A stretch of 64,000 nt of DNA from the NCBI RefSeq assembly GCF_029633865.1, contig NC_079224.1:20037967-20101966 (forward strand), read 5' to 3'. This DNA is from Lampris incognitus (Eukaryota > Chordata > Actinopteri > Lampriformes > Lampridae). The position numbers and the translations under genes are program-made. Below the pieces are notes generated by a model. It ran no database searches. It saw only the letters and a list, made by a program, of their open reading frames with translations, and was not told the origin of the DNA. This document shows positions 1 through 37,795 of this stretch, piece after piece (the stretch's first letter is position 1; every line of letters begins with the position of its first letter).

Positions 1-76
1 GTGTATTCTGCTGTTGATGTGAGCGTAGTAAGGAGATGGAGAGAGATCATACTTTGTTTGTTTCTGTCTCTCCCAG

Positions 77-13711
<13,635 letters not shown>

Positions 13712-14110
13712 TGTCTGGTGTGATGATGGACCGTATTTTGTACTTCCCACATCGACAGCACAGAGGATGACGTAAAACTCTTGAAGCTTGAGATTTCTCT
13801 AAAAGGAGATCCAATGGGAGTATTTTAATATACCTATTAAAAAACAAAACAAAAAACAAACAAACAAACTGAAATTGCATTGATGAAAGTTTTTCTCTGG
13901 CTCATGTTGCTGTATGTTTTATTCATTTTGAGAAGGACAAAACTTTATTCTGCCGTCAATTGAAGCATTCAAAGTGAGGAGCTTGTTTGGCATATGATTA
14001 CTTGTCACTTGGTGTAACTTATGCAACTTGAAAGTCACTTTATCTTCAATGTAGAGGAATATATAGTCTGTACTTTTGCTTGCACATTTTCTCATTTTCC
14101 ATTTTGTGTA

Positions 14111-14211
<101 letters not shown>

Positions 14212-15001
14212 GCATCATGGTGAGTACATCAAGTAAATTTGAAAATGAATCATATTTACCAGAATATTTGACTGACAGATGTGAGGTTATGGGATGTTGT
14301 ATATGATGTTAATGATTCCCCAGCTGAGGTCACAGCTGATGAAAGTAATATTCAAGGTTACACACCTGCCAGTGCGGACTCATCAGACACTGAATCAGGC
14401 TACTGTAATGATGTTGATAATGATGACCTGGGAGCAGGGAAGCAAAACTTAACAAAAATAAAACTAAGATATTAGTTTTGAGGAACATGACCAAAGCCCT
14501 GAGACACAGCTGCGATGCCTTAACTTTGCGAAAAGAGAGAAAACTTGGGGAGAAGAAAGGATTTTAGTCCAGTGTCCATTTTTCAAACACGGATACTGCA
14601 TATACTGTATAAATATACATTTTGCAAGAGACATAGCATGTGACGAAACTTGCAAAGCATCCAGTAACTAAATGTTCATTGATTATCATGTATTCAAATA
14701 TGACAGTGAATTTTTTTGGTGTTGTTGCCTATGGTATATCTGTCTTACCTATGTAACACATGATGTTTATGAAATGATACGCATCATCAATAATGTACAC
14801 TGATTCTCTCCAATGGCCTGCTGTTAAAGGAATAATTCAAAGTGGTACTAAAATATCCATGAAAGTCCCCCCTTTAGTTGACAGGGATATATTTACTGCT
14901 CCTTAGATGAAATAAAAAAACACAATCTTGCCCTCCCCCTCCTAAAGAACCCCTTAATAATAATAAAAATAAATAAATATATATGTATGTATGTGTGTAT
15001 A

Positions 15002-15077
<76 letters not shown>

Positions 15078-16206
15078 GTGTAGTATATATAGTATGTCTG
15101 CAGCACTTTCTTTTAGTACTTGCCAAAAATATGAACCTTAGATGGGGGGAAATGTGAATAATTCATTTTTTTCCTTTACGCTTGCTTGCCCATGTAACAT
15201 CTGCTTGAATGCACATATTTTGGCTCTCCACAGCCAAATGCCTGGGTGTTTTCAATCCCAAGATTGAAATAATGTGAATGCATGTGTACCGTACATGTGT
15301 GCACATGGGAATACTTGTGTGACTGAGAATGTATGTGTTTATGTAGTCATGTGGGTATTATTTATTTTTAATACTGCCACGCAATGCATGGGAAATTTCG
15401 ATTGTGTTCTGGTTAACACTTTACTGCTAATAGAAAAATAACACTAATAAACACCCAACAGCAAGTCCACCGGGAGCAACAAAAAAGCTGTTCTGCCCCT
15501 TGATCAACCACCTTGTGTCAGCGTCACCTGATTTGTGTGATACAGTTAAACATGCTATTGCATTGTGCATGACAGTGAATCCACCCGGCCCCTCTTAACA
15601 CTAAGCCTCACCAGAGATGTTTAGAAAAGCCTTCATATCATTACACAGATGAAATCGTTAAAGGTGTTTTTGAAGAACTTGAAGTCCGCCATAGTTAACC
15701 TTTGCCATGTCCGAGACAAAAACCTAATTAAGCCTGTTTTTGAATTTTCCGATATCTTTATACCACATAATAGCCATTATGTATTTGTCGAGTATCTCAA
15801 GAGTGGAACTTCCTGTCAGCTGGATGTGGTGACCTTGTCGTGTTGCTTCATACATATATATCATAATTAACAGTTGGCGAAAATATGGTGCAGTGAGAGG
15901 CCTGCAGTCAAGAAAAAAAAGGCCAAAGACATACTCTCAAAAGGTGATGATTAATTGGGTCCACCATTTAACGATGGACTAACTCCCACACACACATTTC
16001 TTTGTCGAATGGCTTCTGGGCTGTCTGGCATGTAAACCTGTTCAGTAACTTGCCCACTCACCGAGCTGTATGCTTGTTATATGGTGTTGCTTCATTCAGT
16101 GAAAGCTGTGGTAACATCCACATGGGAGTATTTATATTGTAAATTTATATTGTGTTCTGTTGTGATTGCATGTACATACAGTAAATACCTTGGTCTCCAA
16201 GCCTAC

Positions 16207-16212
16207 AATAAA
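16207..16212 (+). terminator. Candidate polyadenylation signal for gpr158
   Basis: AATAAA followed within about 30 bases by T/G-rich sequence, 2.5 kb after the stop codon. Other A/T-rich candidates lie near 14955-14975, so the true end may be earlier. Confidence 0.35.
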
Positions 16213-16837
16213 CATTTCTATGAAAACCTACAGCGTCTGTTTTCAGTTTGTGGGACTTGTCAATCAATCAATCAAGTTGCATTTTATATAGCTGATGTGG
16301 TCTCTTCACTTTTGTTTTCAGACCATTATTCGTTGTTTACAGCAGGATCTCTAGCATTGATTAGTACACTGATTATTTAAAAAAAACTTAATCCATTTTA
16401 AAACATCGCAGTATTTTAATAAAAATGGGGAATACTTTATCGCCATTTAATGTGCGTAAATAGTACAGCAGTGCCACCATGTGGATATTTTAGGTATGAC
16501 CAGCAACTTTTCATGACAACCCAAAATAACGACAGTTCAACTCAAGTTCGTTCTTTTCTTTTCTTTTTTTTTAACCTGACGTTTGGGCACAAAATAAATC
16601 TAGCTGTGATATATTTTTACCAGATATTAAAACAAAATCTCAGAGTAGAGAGCGAGAGAGAATGAATAGGGATGGAGTAAGATGTGTGGCGACGTGATCT
16701 CACCTGAGTTATTACACTGATAAACAGGATGGAGCATTTCCCCTTTGTCTATCAGACTATTTGTTAATGTGTTTGGGAACTGAACTGTGTTTTTCTTGTG
16801 AACTGAACATTTATCTTAAATTAACGTGAAACCTTAC

Positions 16838-16838
<1 letters not shown>

Positions 16839-16912
<74 letters not shown>
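16839..16912. repeat. (CT)n microsatellite
   Basis: About 74 bases of CT repeat between gpr158 and the annexin gene. Confidence 0.95.
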
Positions 16913-16915
<3 letters not shown>

Positions 16916-17259
16916 ACCGAGCCAGTTCATCATCACGTGTGCGAACCATTCGGACATGTCCGTCTACTTTGAGTATTAGAAAAGCGCTATACAGGTTTAA
17001 TTTATTATTATTATCATTATTTCTTTCACGTTTCTTGTTTTACATCCTGTAGAGCCGGGTCCAAACTATGGACCTGAGGAACTATGTCACTTGATTGACA
17101 GTACTCGTCATACTATGTGGGCTGTTCCGTGGAGGGCGATCTATTATTATTATTATTATTATTATTATTACTTTGGACATTACTATCAGACGCAGCCCTC
17201 CCACCACGGACCGTGTTATAATGTTATGCTAATGACCGTGTTGTTATGATGCGCGGCGG

Positions 17260-17267
17260 TGACGTCA
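17260..17267 (+). promoter_or_regulatory. Perfect CRE palindrome upstream of annexin start
   Basis: TGACGTCA lies 139 bases before the annexin ATG in a locally GC- and CpG-rich stretch (about 17245-17400). Full-length CREs close to start sites are typical CREB/ATF sites. The promoter role is inferred from position. Confidence 0.4.
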
Positions 17268-17405
17268 CCTATGCAGCACCGGACACAGCTAGGGCTGTGT
17301 CCCTCCGCTGGTTCGGTCACCCAGGAGGCGCACCGACTACCCCGACACACCACGTCTCCACAGCACTCCCAGCAGCCTCTGGCCGACGCAGCAAACGGAA
17401 GCATC

Positions 17406-28540
<11,135 letters not shown>

Positions 28541-29945
28541 GGCTCCTACGTTGTCACCGCTCTCCCTCTCAGCCTCGTGTAACCATATGTCAAAGAGACC
28601 AGCATACACAGGCCGGCCTCACTTCTCCTCCCTTTTATCTCCTCCTCTGTTTAATTCTGTCCATTCCCCTCCCCTGTCTCTGCATGACATCTGTCCACTT
28701 CTTCTCTTGTCTCTCTTTCCTACCGGTGTCTTGTCCCTCACTTGACAAACTGACAATACTCTCTGCAGCATGGACCAAAAACCAACTCACATCACTATAC
28801 TGTATTGTGTCTGTCATACAGTACTTACAGTATTAGTATTTACAGCACTTATCTTGACATACACGGTTTAGATGGGAACAAATAATGCAAACTGTAACAT
28901 TACAGTCAAGTGTACACTACATTACTGTTTTGTCCGTATGGCTCTTCTCTGTATTTGGTATCCATTTTAACAGTATTACCACGGCATTGTGGGTTTTAAA
29001 CTGCCGAGTTTCATACTAATGACAGTAATCCAGACATTGTTGAAATTTATATATTATTATTAGATCGTCAGCTACAATCAATAACTTCACGCGTGCTGTC
29101 GCTCTCTCTCTCTGTCATTGTTAGTCATCCCTTCATCTTTAGGACAAGTCACTCCTTGAAGCTTAAGCCAAACCTGCAGAAATGAAACGGTAGCCGCTGT
29201 GTATGTAGCCTCGTGGTTTTGCTGCTTTATTGCCGACACGTGCGTCAGACCGCTTCAGTGCTGCTTCTTTATCTGTCACAGAGATGCCTTGTATAAAATG
29301 ATAGCCATGCAACTTTCTTTCTGCCATGACACTCAACCCTTAAGTGCCCGATGTCCACATTTGAGCTCAGACATCAGAGTACACAAGGACAAAATACATT
29401 GCACCATCACGTGAAGACCAAATCTACCCTATGGGTCTTTTGTAGTCTATCCTTGACTGTTGTCTGGGATTTTTAACTTGAATACTGTGTTCCTTGTAGG
29501 TCAGATTTCTAATCATAGTCACATAACTGCAATATTCTTTACACACATTGTTGGGCAATTACATTTTTTTCTATATACTATTTTATATGGTAAATAATTA
29601 GATAAATATATGTATACTACAGTATGTAGGTGTTACTGACAGCAACGCACAACTGTATGAGCTTATTGTGTATTTAAGATTTATAGAGAATAGTTGTTGA
29701 CATATCTACCAATTAACCCCAAAATAATGGGTTTACTGCACGTATTCGTTGAACACTATTTAAAGTACCTTATATCAGCTGTATTTCAGTTAGTTAGAGT
29801 TTGATGTGTAATATGCATTGCCAAATACCTAGTTGATGCACTAATATACCAATGAAATAATTTTTAACCCAAATGTAGTGACATCCAAATATTTGTGGCA
29901 TACATAATGATAATAAAGACATTAAACCCACATTTTACAGTCTGT
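28541..29945 (+). other. Annexin 3' UTR
   Basis: Non-coding AT-rich sequence from the annexin stop to the polyadenylation signal at 29912. No repeat family is recognised in it. Confidence 0.5.
29912..29917 (+). terminator. Polyadenylation signal for the annexin gene
   Basis: AATAAA about 1.37 kb after the annexin stop codon, followed within 25-45 bases by a T/GT-rich stretch (tctgttgtcttttc). Confidence 0.55.
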
Positions 29946-31103
29946 TGTCTTTTCATCCTCTAGGTGGCACTAGTGTATATAATGTGACCATGCAGAAAAG
30001 GCTTAACATGGATGTCCTGCCAGCTGTGACGCACTGATCAGGTTTTTTTTTTAATCTGTCCATTATCAGTTTTCTTGAGTCAATGACTTTTAAACACGTC
30101 ATAACAAAGTCAGTGATCATTAATATTTCATATTTATCTTTAATATAGTTCAAAATGCAACTCCTTGGGGATCTGTTGGTTTATCGATCATTCGTAAGTA
30201 CTGTACTTGATGAGGTGTGTCGCTCCACGACCTCCATTCAGAGACATGTTGACTTGAGACACACAAACTCCCCAAAAAAACAGCCCCGGGTGATGCAGTC
30301 AGAGGTAACAGGGAAAGAGAAGAAAATCTAAAAAAAAAAAACCCAGCTTCCAGATGCAGAGACACATGGGTAATCTTTCTATCACTTTCTCTCTCTCTTT
30401 TACTCATCTGTTCTTTCACTCTGTGTTTTGAGATCCAAACAAATTTTCTTTGACTCATCTCTGCCATAAGTCTTTCTCCCCTCTTCATTTTGTGAATTGT
30501 ATGACTTTCGAGTTCTACTACTCCTTATATTCATGACTGTCTTTCTCTCGTTCTGTCTGTGTATGTGTATGTAAGCTGGTCAGTCTTTCTGTCCACTGCC
30601 TTGCTAAGATGGCCGTGAGGTGTTGATAAACCTGTGATCTCTACCTGCACCTTCCGTGTCTGTGTACCATATGGAGACCAGATCTTTGTGCACCTCATAC
30701 TGGACTCAGTCTATCTGGCTCCTGGTCCTCTGGTCTGCATGTATCGCTCATGCCTTTTACACAGGCGAACCTGTGCTGAAATTCAAACCAGAGCACCAAC
30801 TCCACAGACACGAGCACCACGAAGATTCTCTGTGGGCCGAGCTCTGGTTTGAGCAACTAGTAAAGAAATTATTTTGCCTTGAAACCTGAAACTGACACTT
30901 TGGGACCTTCTGTAAAAACTGTCAGTTTTTCCACACAAATATACCGTATGTAATTGAACCACGGGGATTTTCTCACAATTTGGAAGTGAAGGGATCATCT
31001 TTGCTTGGGGGTCCCTCAGAAAGTGTGGGAATCCAGGATTAGTTTTTCTTTATCCCGGCTTAGTTTTTCATCGAGGTTTCATGTTAAGGGCCTCGTAAAA
31101 CAA

Positions 31104-31184
31104 CACACACACACACACACACAGACACACACACACACACACACGCACACTCACACACACATACACACACACACACACACACAT
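31104..31184. repeat. (CA)n microsatellite, interrupted
   Basis: CA dinucleotide block with a few single-base interruptions. Confidence 0.9.
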
Positions 31185-32752
31185 ACAATGTCCCTTTCCC
31201 TCCCATCTGTGCTGTGTTACTTATGTGCTAATGTGCTAGGCCATCTACTCATGCCAGACAAGGTTCAGCTCTGGATTTTGGGGGGCTCTGACCCTCGTCT
31301 ATAACTTTTATTATTCCCAGACCATCGTAACTCACCAAGTCACCCATCCATCATCCTGGGACTGCTTTCAATTTAGCTTATAATATGTTTTTTTTCTTTT
31401 CTGTTAGTTGGCCTGGCTCTTCGATATAATCTCTGGTCTCCTGTGTGGGTTTCTGAATAAGATCAAACATAATTTGAATACCTTCATTTTTACGTATCTT
31501 GCACCATGCATGCTAGAAAACCTGAGCTGAGCTTTAGGAGGACCTAGCTGGAGAACAGCCGAGCTGTCACGGTCTCTTGATTCTGCAGAGCGCCGAACGT
31601 ACCTGCTCCTATGAGATACCGGCTTGCACATGAAAGGCCACAGGTCACTGAAAGGTCAGGATTTATTTAATAACTTTTGATGCACAGTAACTCGAGATAC
31701 CTGCAGCCACTTCAAAGACCGAGGACAAGAAATACTGTAGCAACATCCCCTGGTCTACTAGTTTTCATAAATGACACTCCCGGTATCAAGCAATGCCTTT
31801 TAATCTGCCACCAAAGGGAGAGTCTGGTAAAGAAGCGAGGGTCATGGGTGGACACGTATCACAGAACCGTAAGACTGTTAACTAGAAGTCTAATATTACT
31901 TAAACAATTTAAAATTAAAGCAAAGGGCCTCTATCTTTTGATGTTTAATAGAAAGCATCTGATGGCTCCTGCCTGTAGCGCCTGTGTTCGATTAAACCAG
32001 GCGCACAACTCACTGAATTAAAGCATGTACTCATGAGAATATCAGACTTGTAAGTGGATCACAAAGCGTGCATGGAAGATTAGCTGTCGGCAAATATCGG
32101 CAAAGCGAGATTAGATGGCAGTTTTTGATAAAGGTTACGAATCACCAAAAACACGCTTGGCTTTAGTATGACAGGAAAACAGGGTTGCGTTTCTCACTGG
32201 AATATTTTCAAGTTAGCGTTGGTTCGAGATGATGAGTTTTGACTGAAAAGTCTTTGCTTAACCACAGGCTTTTAGGAACATCAAAATGCATCCAACTGTA
32301 GACTAGTTGCAGCTACTATAACGAACCCAGGCGTACAAATTTGGATTCTTCCAGAAACATTATGTGGTTTAATCTGATATTCTGCCTTTATGTGCACAAG
32401 GGCACACTCACACACAAGTGGCCTCCTATCCAACTCACATAAAAGTGCCAAATTGACGTCAAAAAGTTGAGAGACTCACCCAAGGCACCATATTTTTCAC
32501 ATGGTTATCAGATTTACAGCAGGACACGGGACCATGCAACGACCTTTCCAGGTCATCATCACCATTGACCACAGGAAGAAGATTTAATCTTATTCCCACA
32601 CAAGAAAGGAACTCTCACCTCACCATATGATTTAGACAGGACAATAGGACAACGACTTGAATTGATCAACTCATTCAAGCTTGCTCTCTCTCTCTCTCTT
32701 ATGTTATAATAGTTATCATGAATTACTGTTGAATGTTATGGGAAAGAAGAAA

Positions 32753-32791
32753 AGGTTTTATTGGAGGCCTATTTGATCCCCCAATCTCTTT

Positions 32792-32833
<42 letters not shown>

Positions 32834-32908
32834 AAAAAGTTTTATTGGAGGCCTGTTTGATCCTCCAATCTCTTTCACACACACACACACATACACACAC
32901 ACACACAC
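32753..32908. repeat. Tandem duplication of an 80-base unit ending in (CA)n
   Basis: Two near-identical copies each contain TTTTATTGGAGGCCT, TTTGATCC and CCAATCTCTTTCA, and each runs straight into a CA repeat. The unit and its microsatellite were duplicated together. Confidence 0.85.
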
Positions 32909-33027
32909 AAACATACTCCCAAAACCCCCTCCTGGGAGACTCTGCTAAGTGGCCACTTTATCTAAGGTCATAAATCCTTTAGAGTTCCTGCAATGACTGT
33001 AACTTTCCCAAGGACACTGCAAGGTGG

Positions 33028-34556
33028 TGACAGGGGAGCACATAGCTAGGCAGCATCGGATGGTGGTCTTTAGGATGACTTTGGAGATCAAAAAGGGGAA
33101 GAGAGTGAAGGCAGGGCCAAGGATCAAATGGTGGAAGTTGAAGAAGGAAGACTGTTGTGTGGAGTTCAGGGAGGAGTTAAAACAGGCACTGGGTGGTAGT
33201 GAAGAGTTGCCGGATGGCTGGGCAACCACTGCAGAAATAGTGAGGGAGACAGCTAGGAAGGTACTTGGTGTGTCATCTGGACAGAGGAAGGAAGACAAGG
33301 AGACTTGGTGGTGGAATGAGGAAGTACAGAAAAGTATACAGAGGAAGAGGTTGCTGAAGAAGTGGGATAGTCAGAGAGATGAAGAAAGTAGACAGGAGTA
33401 CAAGGAGATGCAGCGTAAAGCAAAGAGAGGTGGTGAAGGCAAAGGAAAAGCATATAGCAAGTTGTATGAGAGATTGGACAGAAAGGAAGGAGAAAAGGAC
33501 TTGTACCAATTGGCTAGACAGAGGGACCAAGCTGGGAAGGATGTGCAGCAGGTTAGGGTGATGAAGGATAGAGATGGAAATGTGCTGACAAGCGAGGAGA
33601 GTGTGTTGAGAAGGTGGAAGGAGTACTTTGAGGGGCTGATGAATGAAGAAAATGAGAGAGAGAAGGTTGGATGATATGGGAATAGTGAATCAGGAAGTGC
33701 GGAGGAAGTGAGGGCAGCCATGAAGAGTGGAAAGGCAGTTGGTCCTTATGACATGGAGGCATGGAGATGTTTAGAAGAGATGGCAGTGGAGTTTTTGACT
33801 AGATTATTTAACACAATCTTGGAAAGTGAGAGGATGTCTGAGGAGTGGAGAAGAAGCGTACTTTTACCGAGTTTCAAGAATAAGGGTGATGTGCAGAGCT
33901 GTAGCAACTACAGAGGTATAAAGTTGATCAGCCACAGCATGAAGACAGGAAAGAGTAACAGAAGCTAGGTTAAGAGGAGAGGTGACGATTAGCGAGCAGC
34001 AGTATGGTTTAATGCCATGAAAGAGCACCACAGATGTGATGTTTGCTTTGAGAATGTTGATGGAGAAGTATAGAGAAGGTCAGAAGGAGTTACATTGTGT
34101 CTTTGCGGATTTAGAGAAAGCATGTGATAGTGCCGAGAGAGGAGGTGTGGTATTGTATGAGGAAGTCAGGAGTGACAGAGAAGTATGTAGGAGTGGTGCA
34201 GGATATGTATGAGGGCAGTGTGACAGTGGTGGGGTGTGCAGTATGAATGACAGATGCGGTGGAGGTGGGATTACATCAAGGATCAGCTCTGAGCCCTTTC
34301 TTGTTTCCAATGGTGATGGACAGGTTGATGGGCGAGATCAGGCAGGAGTCACTGTGGACTATGATATTCATGGATGACATTGTGATGTGTAGTGAGTAGG
34401 GAGCAGGTTGAGGGGGGCCTGGAGAGGTGGAGGTATGCAATGGAGAGAAGAGGAATGAAAGTCAGTAGGAGCAAGACGGAATACATATACGTGAATGAGA
34501 GGGAAGACAGCAGAATGGTGAGGATGTAAGGAGTAGAGGTGATGATGGCAAATGAG
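33028..34556 (+). pseudogene. RTE-type LINE, 5' segment of reverse transcriptase gene, broken
   Basis: An open frame at 33024-33674 encodes the linker before the reverse transcriptase, with KIKWWKLK-like RIKWWKLKKEDCCVEF and EETWWWNEEVQ-like features. Homology continues in other frames through CSNYRGIKLISH (about 33900) and a YxDD-box equivalent FMDDIV (about 34370), with several frameshifts and stops. This is the plus-strand half of a LINE that resumes at 36650. Confidence 0.8.
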
Positions 34557-36649
34557 TCAAGTCAATTTTATTTGTATAGCCCAATATCAAAATTACACAT
34601 TTGCCTCAGTTGGCTTTACAGCAACAAAACATCCTCTCCTTAGACCCTCGCATCAGGTAAGAAACAACTCCCTAAAAAAACCCTTTAACAGGGAGAAAAA
34701 ATAGGAAGAAAACTCAGGGAGAGCAACAGAGGAGGGCTCTCTCTCCCAAGAGGGACCATATGCAATGGATGTTGTGTTTACACAATTTACAAAATACAAC
34801 ATTGAAAGAGGATAACAGAATTATAATGGAATGATAAAATATATGAAGAATACAATGAAGAGGATGCCAAGCAGTGTCCAGAGGCCACTGGAATGGCCAA
34901 GCACCTAAGGCATGCGACCAGCATCACCATGTAGACCAGATAAAAAATTTTAAAAAATCTCACTGCTGGAGTTGAAGAACTAATTTTGTTTAGGATCTCA
35001 TTAACTTTATTGCAGAAAAAGTCTAGAAACTCATGGGTCGTGAATGGTGAGCAGCTAATAGACAGCTGCTTTTTAGTAAGTTTAGATACAGTGTCAAAGA
35101 GAAATCTGGGGTTATGTTTATTAATATTGATTAAGTGAGCGAGATGTGCTGCTTTTACAGCAGATAAAGCACACTTGTATTTCAATAAACACTCATGCCA
35201 CAATAGGTAAAAAACTTACAATTTTGATTTTTGCATTTACTCTTGCAGGCCTGCTTAAGAGCACGTGTCTCATCTTTAAACCAGGATGTAGGCCTCTTTA
35301 GTCACCTAACTCTGGTACTGAGAGGTGCAACTGAATTGAGGAGACTAGGGAGGGCCACATTTAAGTCACTAGTGAAATTTTCAGAGTCTGTCTCTACAGT
35401 GAAAGGAGCCAAGACTAAAGGCAGCTGCTGGCCAAATGCAGCTACAGTGGAGGGACCAATGTGGCGAGTGGCAATTACATCTGTGCCGACATTAATGGGA
35501 CAGCCCAATAATGCTTTAGATTTAATGAGAAAATGATCTGACACAGCAGATGTGGTTGGCATGTCATTTAGATCAGAAGCAGCTACCCATTTAGATAAAA
35601 CCAAATCAAGGGTGTTACCACTGCAATGAGTCGACTCTTGAACAACCTGAGCAAACCCAAAAGCACCATAAAAGCTTTACTTAGAGGATCAGCAGCCTTA
35701 TTCAGATGAATATTGAAATCACCAAGAATTAGAATCTCATCAGAATGAGTAACAAGACCTGAGACAAATTCTTCAGGAAATGGTGAGTAAGAGCCAAGAG
35801 GTCAATAGAGTATCACAGTCTGGACTGAGCTGAGCCTAGTCATGGCTGAGGGAGATGGATCCAGAACAAGGACCCCAAAAGACTGGAATTTAGATTCAAG
35901 TCTAGAAGTCAGATTGAAAATAGACATACATTAAAAAACCCCACCTTGTTTATTTCCCTGAGCTACATGGGCATAAGTATAGTCAGGTGGGGAAGCTTCA
36001 TTTAAGGGAAGGAAAACATTTGGTTTCAGCCATGTTTCATATAACCCAATCATACTGAAACTATGTTCAAGAATCAGATCATTTTTTTTAGTAAGGCTTT
36101 GGTAGACAATGATCTGATATTTATGAAACCAAATTTAATCATCTTGTGGAAGTGATCAGTAGTAGGCAGAACTTTAGAGCTACCTAAATGTGAAATATTA
36201 ATTGGAATTAGACACCTTGTATTATTAATTGATAATTTTGACGACCAACGCTTTGGACGATGTGATCACACTTTTGATACCATTAGATGTTTGGTTCAGT
36301 ACTTTATTAGGTCCTTTGTTGCACATTTCACCACCACCAGTGGTAGGAATGATTATTAGATTATTGTGATTCACACATTTAGGACAGGAGAGCTTGGGAG
36401 CAGTACGACAGGGTACGGAGACGGTCACAATGTTATAGACTGATAATCTACACTATGAGAAATTCCCTGACTAAACATACTAACTAAACTAGTTGACTCC
36501 ACATCCACACTAGATTTAAACCTAGCAGGCTCTCTAATCACCTGCAACCTGCTAATGATAAATCCCTAGTATCAAACTAAACATTGACAGTAATTTGCTA
36601 GACAAAAGATCGGCGGCGTCCCCAGTAGCCGTCCACCTTCAGCAGGTAA
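34557..36649 (-). mobile_element. L2-type LINE inserted into the RTE LINE, internally deleted
   Basis: The minus-strand element has its 3' tail of (TTGAC)-type repeats at 34557. Minus-strand frames carry an endonuclease C-terminal region (TSAVSDHFLIKSKALLG, about 35500-35560) and the start of the reverse transcriptase domain (HNPRFLFDTVSKLTKKQLS, about 35040-35110). The frame then jumps directly to the 3' UTR, so most of the reverse transcriptase is missing. Flanks GCAAATGAG (34548-34556) and GCAAACGGATGAG (36650-36662) look like a diverged target duplication. Confidence 0.75.
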
Positions 36650-37211
36650 GCAAACGGATGAGTTTAAATACTTGGGATCAACTGTTCAAAGTCAAGGGGA
36701 GTGTGGAAGAGAGGTGAAGAAGAGAGTGCAGGCAGGGTGGAGTTGGTGGAAAAGAGGGTCAGGAATTATCTGCAACAGAAGGGTACCAGCAAGAGTGAAA
36801 GGGAAGGTTTACAAGATGGTAGTGAGACCAGCTATGTTGTATAGTTTGGAGAAGGTGGCATTGATGAAAAGACAGGAGGCAGAGATGGAGGTGGCAGAGT
36901 TGAAGATGCTAAGATTTTTGTTGGGAGTGATGAAGATGGACAAGATTAGGAACGAGTTTATTACAGGAACAGCCCAGGTTGGATGCTTTGGAAACAACGC
37001 AAGAGAGACAAGATTGAGATGGTTTGGACATGTACAGAGGAGAGATGCTGGGTATATTGGAAGAAGGATGCTGAAGAGTGAGCTGCCAGGCAAGAGGAAA
37101 AGAGGAAACCCAAAGAGGAGGTTTATGGCTATAGTGAGGGAGCACATGCAGCGATTAGCAACAAGGAGAAGAAGAAGGAGCAGGAGGAGGAGGATGACTA
37201 ACTTTCCCTAG
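36650..37211 (+). pseudogene. RTE-type LINE, 3' segment
   Basis: An open frame encodes the RTE C-terminal region: EFKYLGSTVQSQGECGREVK, RVPARVKGKVYKMVVRPAML, then ARETRLRWFGHVQRRDAGYI. It continues the element broken at 34556, so the two pieces were one copy before another LINE inserted. Confidence 0.85.
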
Positions 37212-37586
37212 TTAAATTATGTACATGTCTGAATTAATGTGAATTAACTGTTTAACCATCTAGATTGAACATTAAAACTTGAACCTTATTCCTACTGCAC
37301 TTCATTCTGGAAGTAGAGCTCTAGTCACTCCCGGCGGGGAAGTGACTATGTTTTCATTCTATTTTTTTCTTTGTATTTTATTTTTATAGTACCCGTCTTT
37401 TAATTATATTACTCGTTTTGATTACTATTGCAAAGTACAGTGTATGTACTTTGTACTCTTTAATTATATTTGCTATATGATTGTTCCTATTTTTATTTAC
37501 TCTCTAAATTATATTTTACATGGTTGTTCCTCTTGTTTTTTTTTGTGTAAAGCACACTGAATTGCCCTGTGTACGAAATGTGCTGT

Positions 37587-37795
37587 TGTGGAGTTAGAAA
37601 ACAACGAGACAGGAGACGTGAGAGCAGACGTAGTCGAGGTAGTTTACTAGCTCCAACTTAGCATGTCATACATTCAACGACACTGAACTCTGAACCGGAA
37701 GCGGAAGTGCATTATCTGACCCCTCGCCTCTTCCCTTAAAGGTACACCGTCCTCTTAGGTGAATGTCTCTCGTTATATAAATGTGGGTCACCACA
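37587..37795. mobile_element. Solo LTR
   Basis: A 209-base block begins TGTGGAG and ends TCACCACA. CTGT lies on both sides (37583-37586 and 37796-37799). Removing it restores the continuous repeat text 'gtacgaaatgtgctgtataaataaac', which is common in fish genomes. No internal retroviral sequence remains, as expected after LTR-LTR recombination. The strand is not determined. Confidence 0.7.

Larger units (their letters stand above)
29946..33020. other. Intergenic stretch, simple repeats only
   Basis: No gene is recognised between the annexin poly(A) site and the RTE LINE. It holds a (CA)n block at 31104-31184 and a tandemly duplicated 80-base unit at 32753-32908. Open frames up to 114 codons (for example 31677-32021) resemble nothing known. 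Confidence 0.5.

Noticed and set aside
31677-32021. 114-codon frame in the intergenic region
   Set aside because: No recognised similarity, no neighbouring exon that fits in phase.
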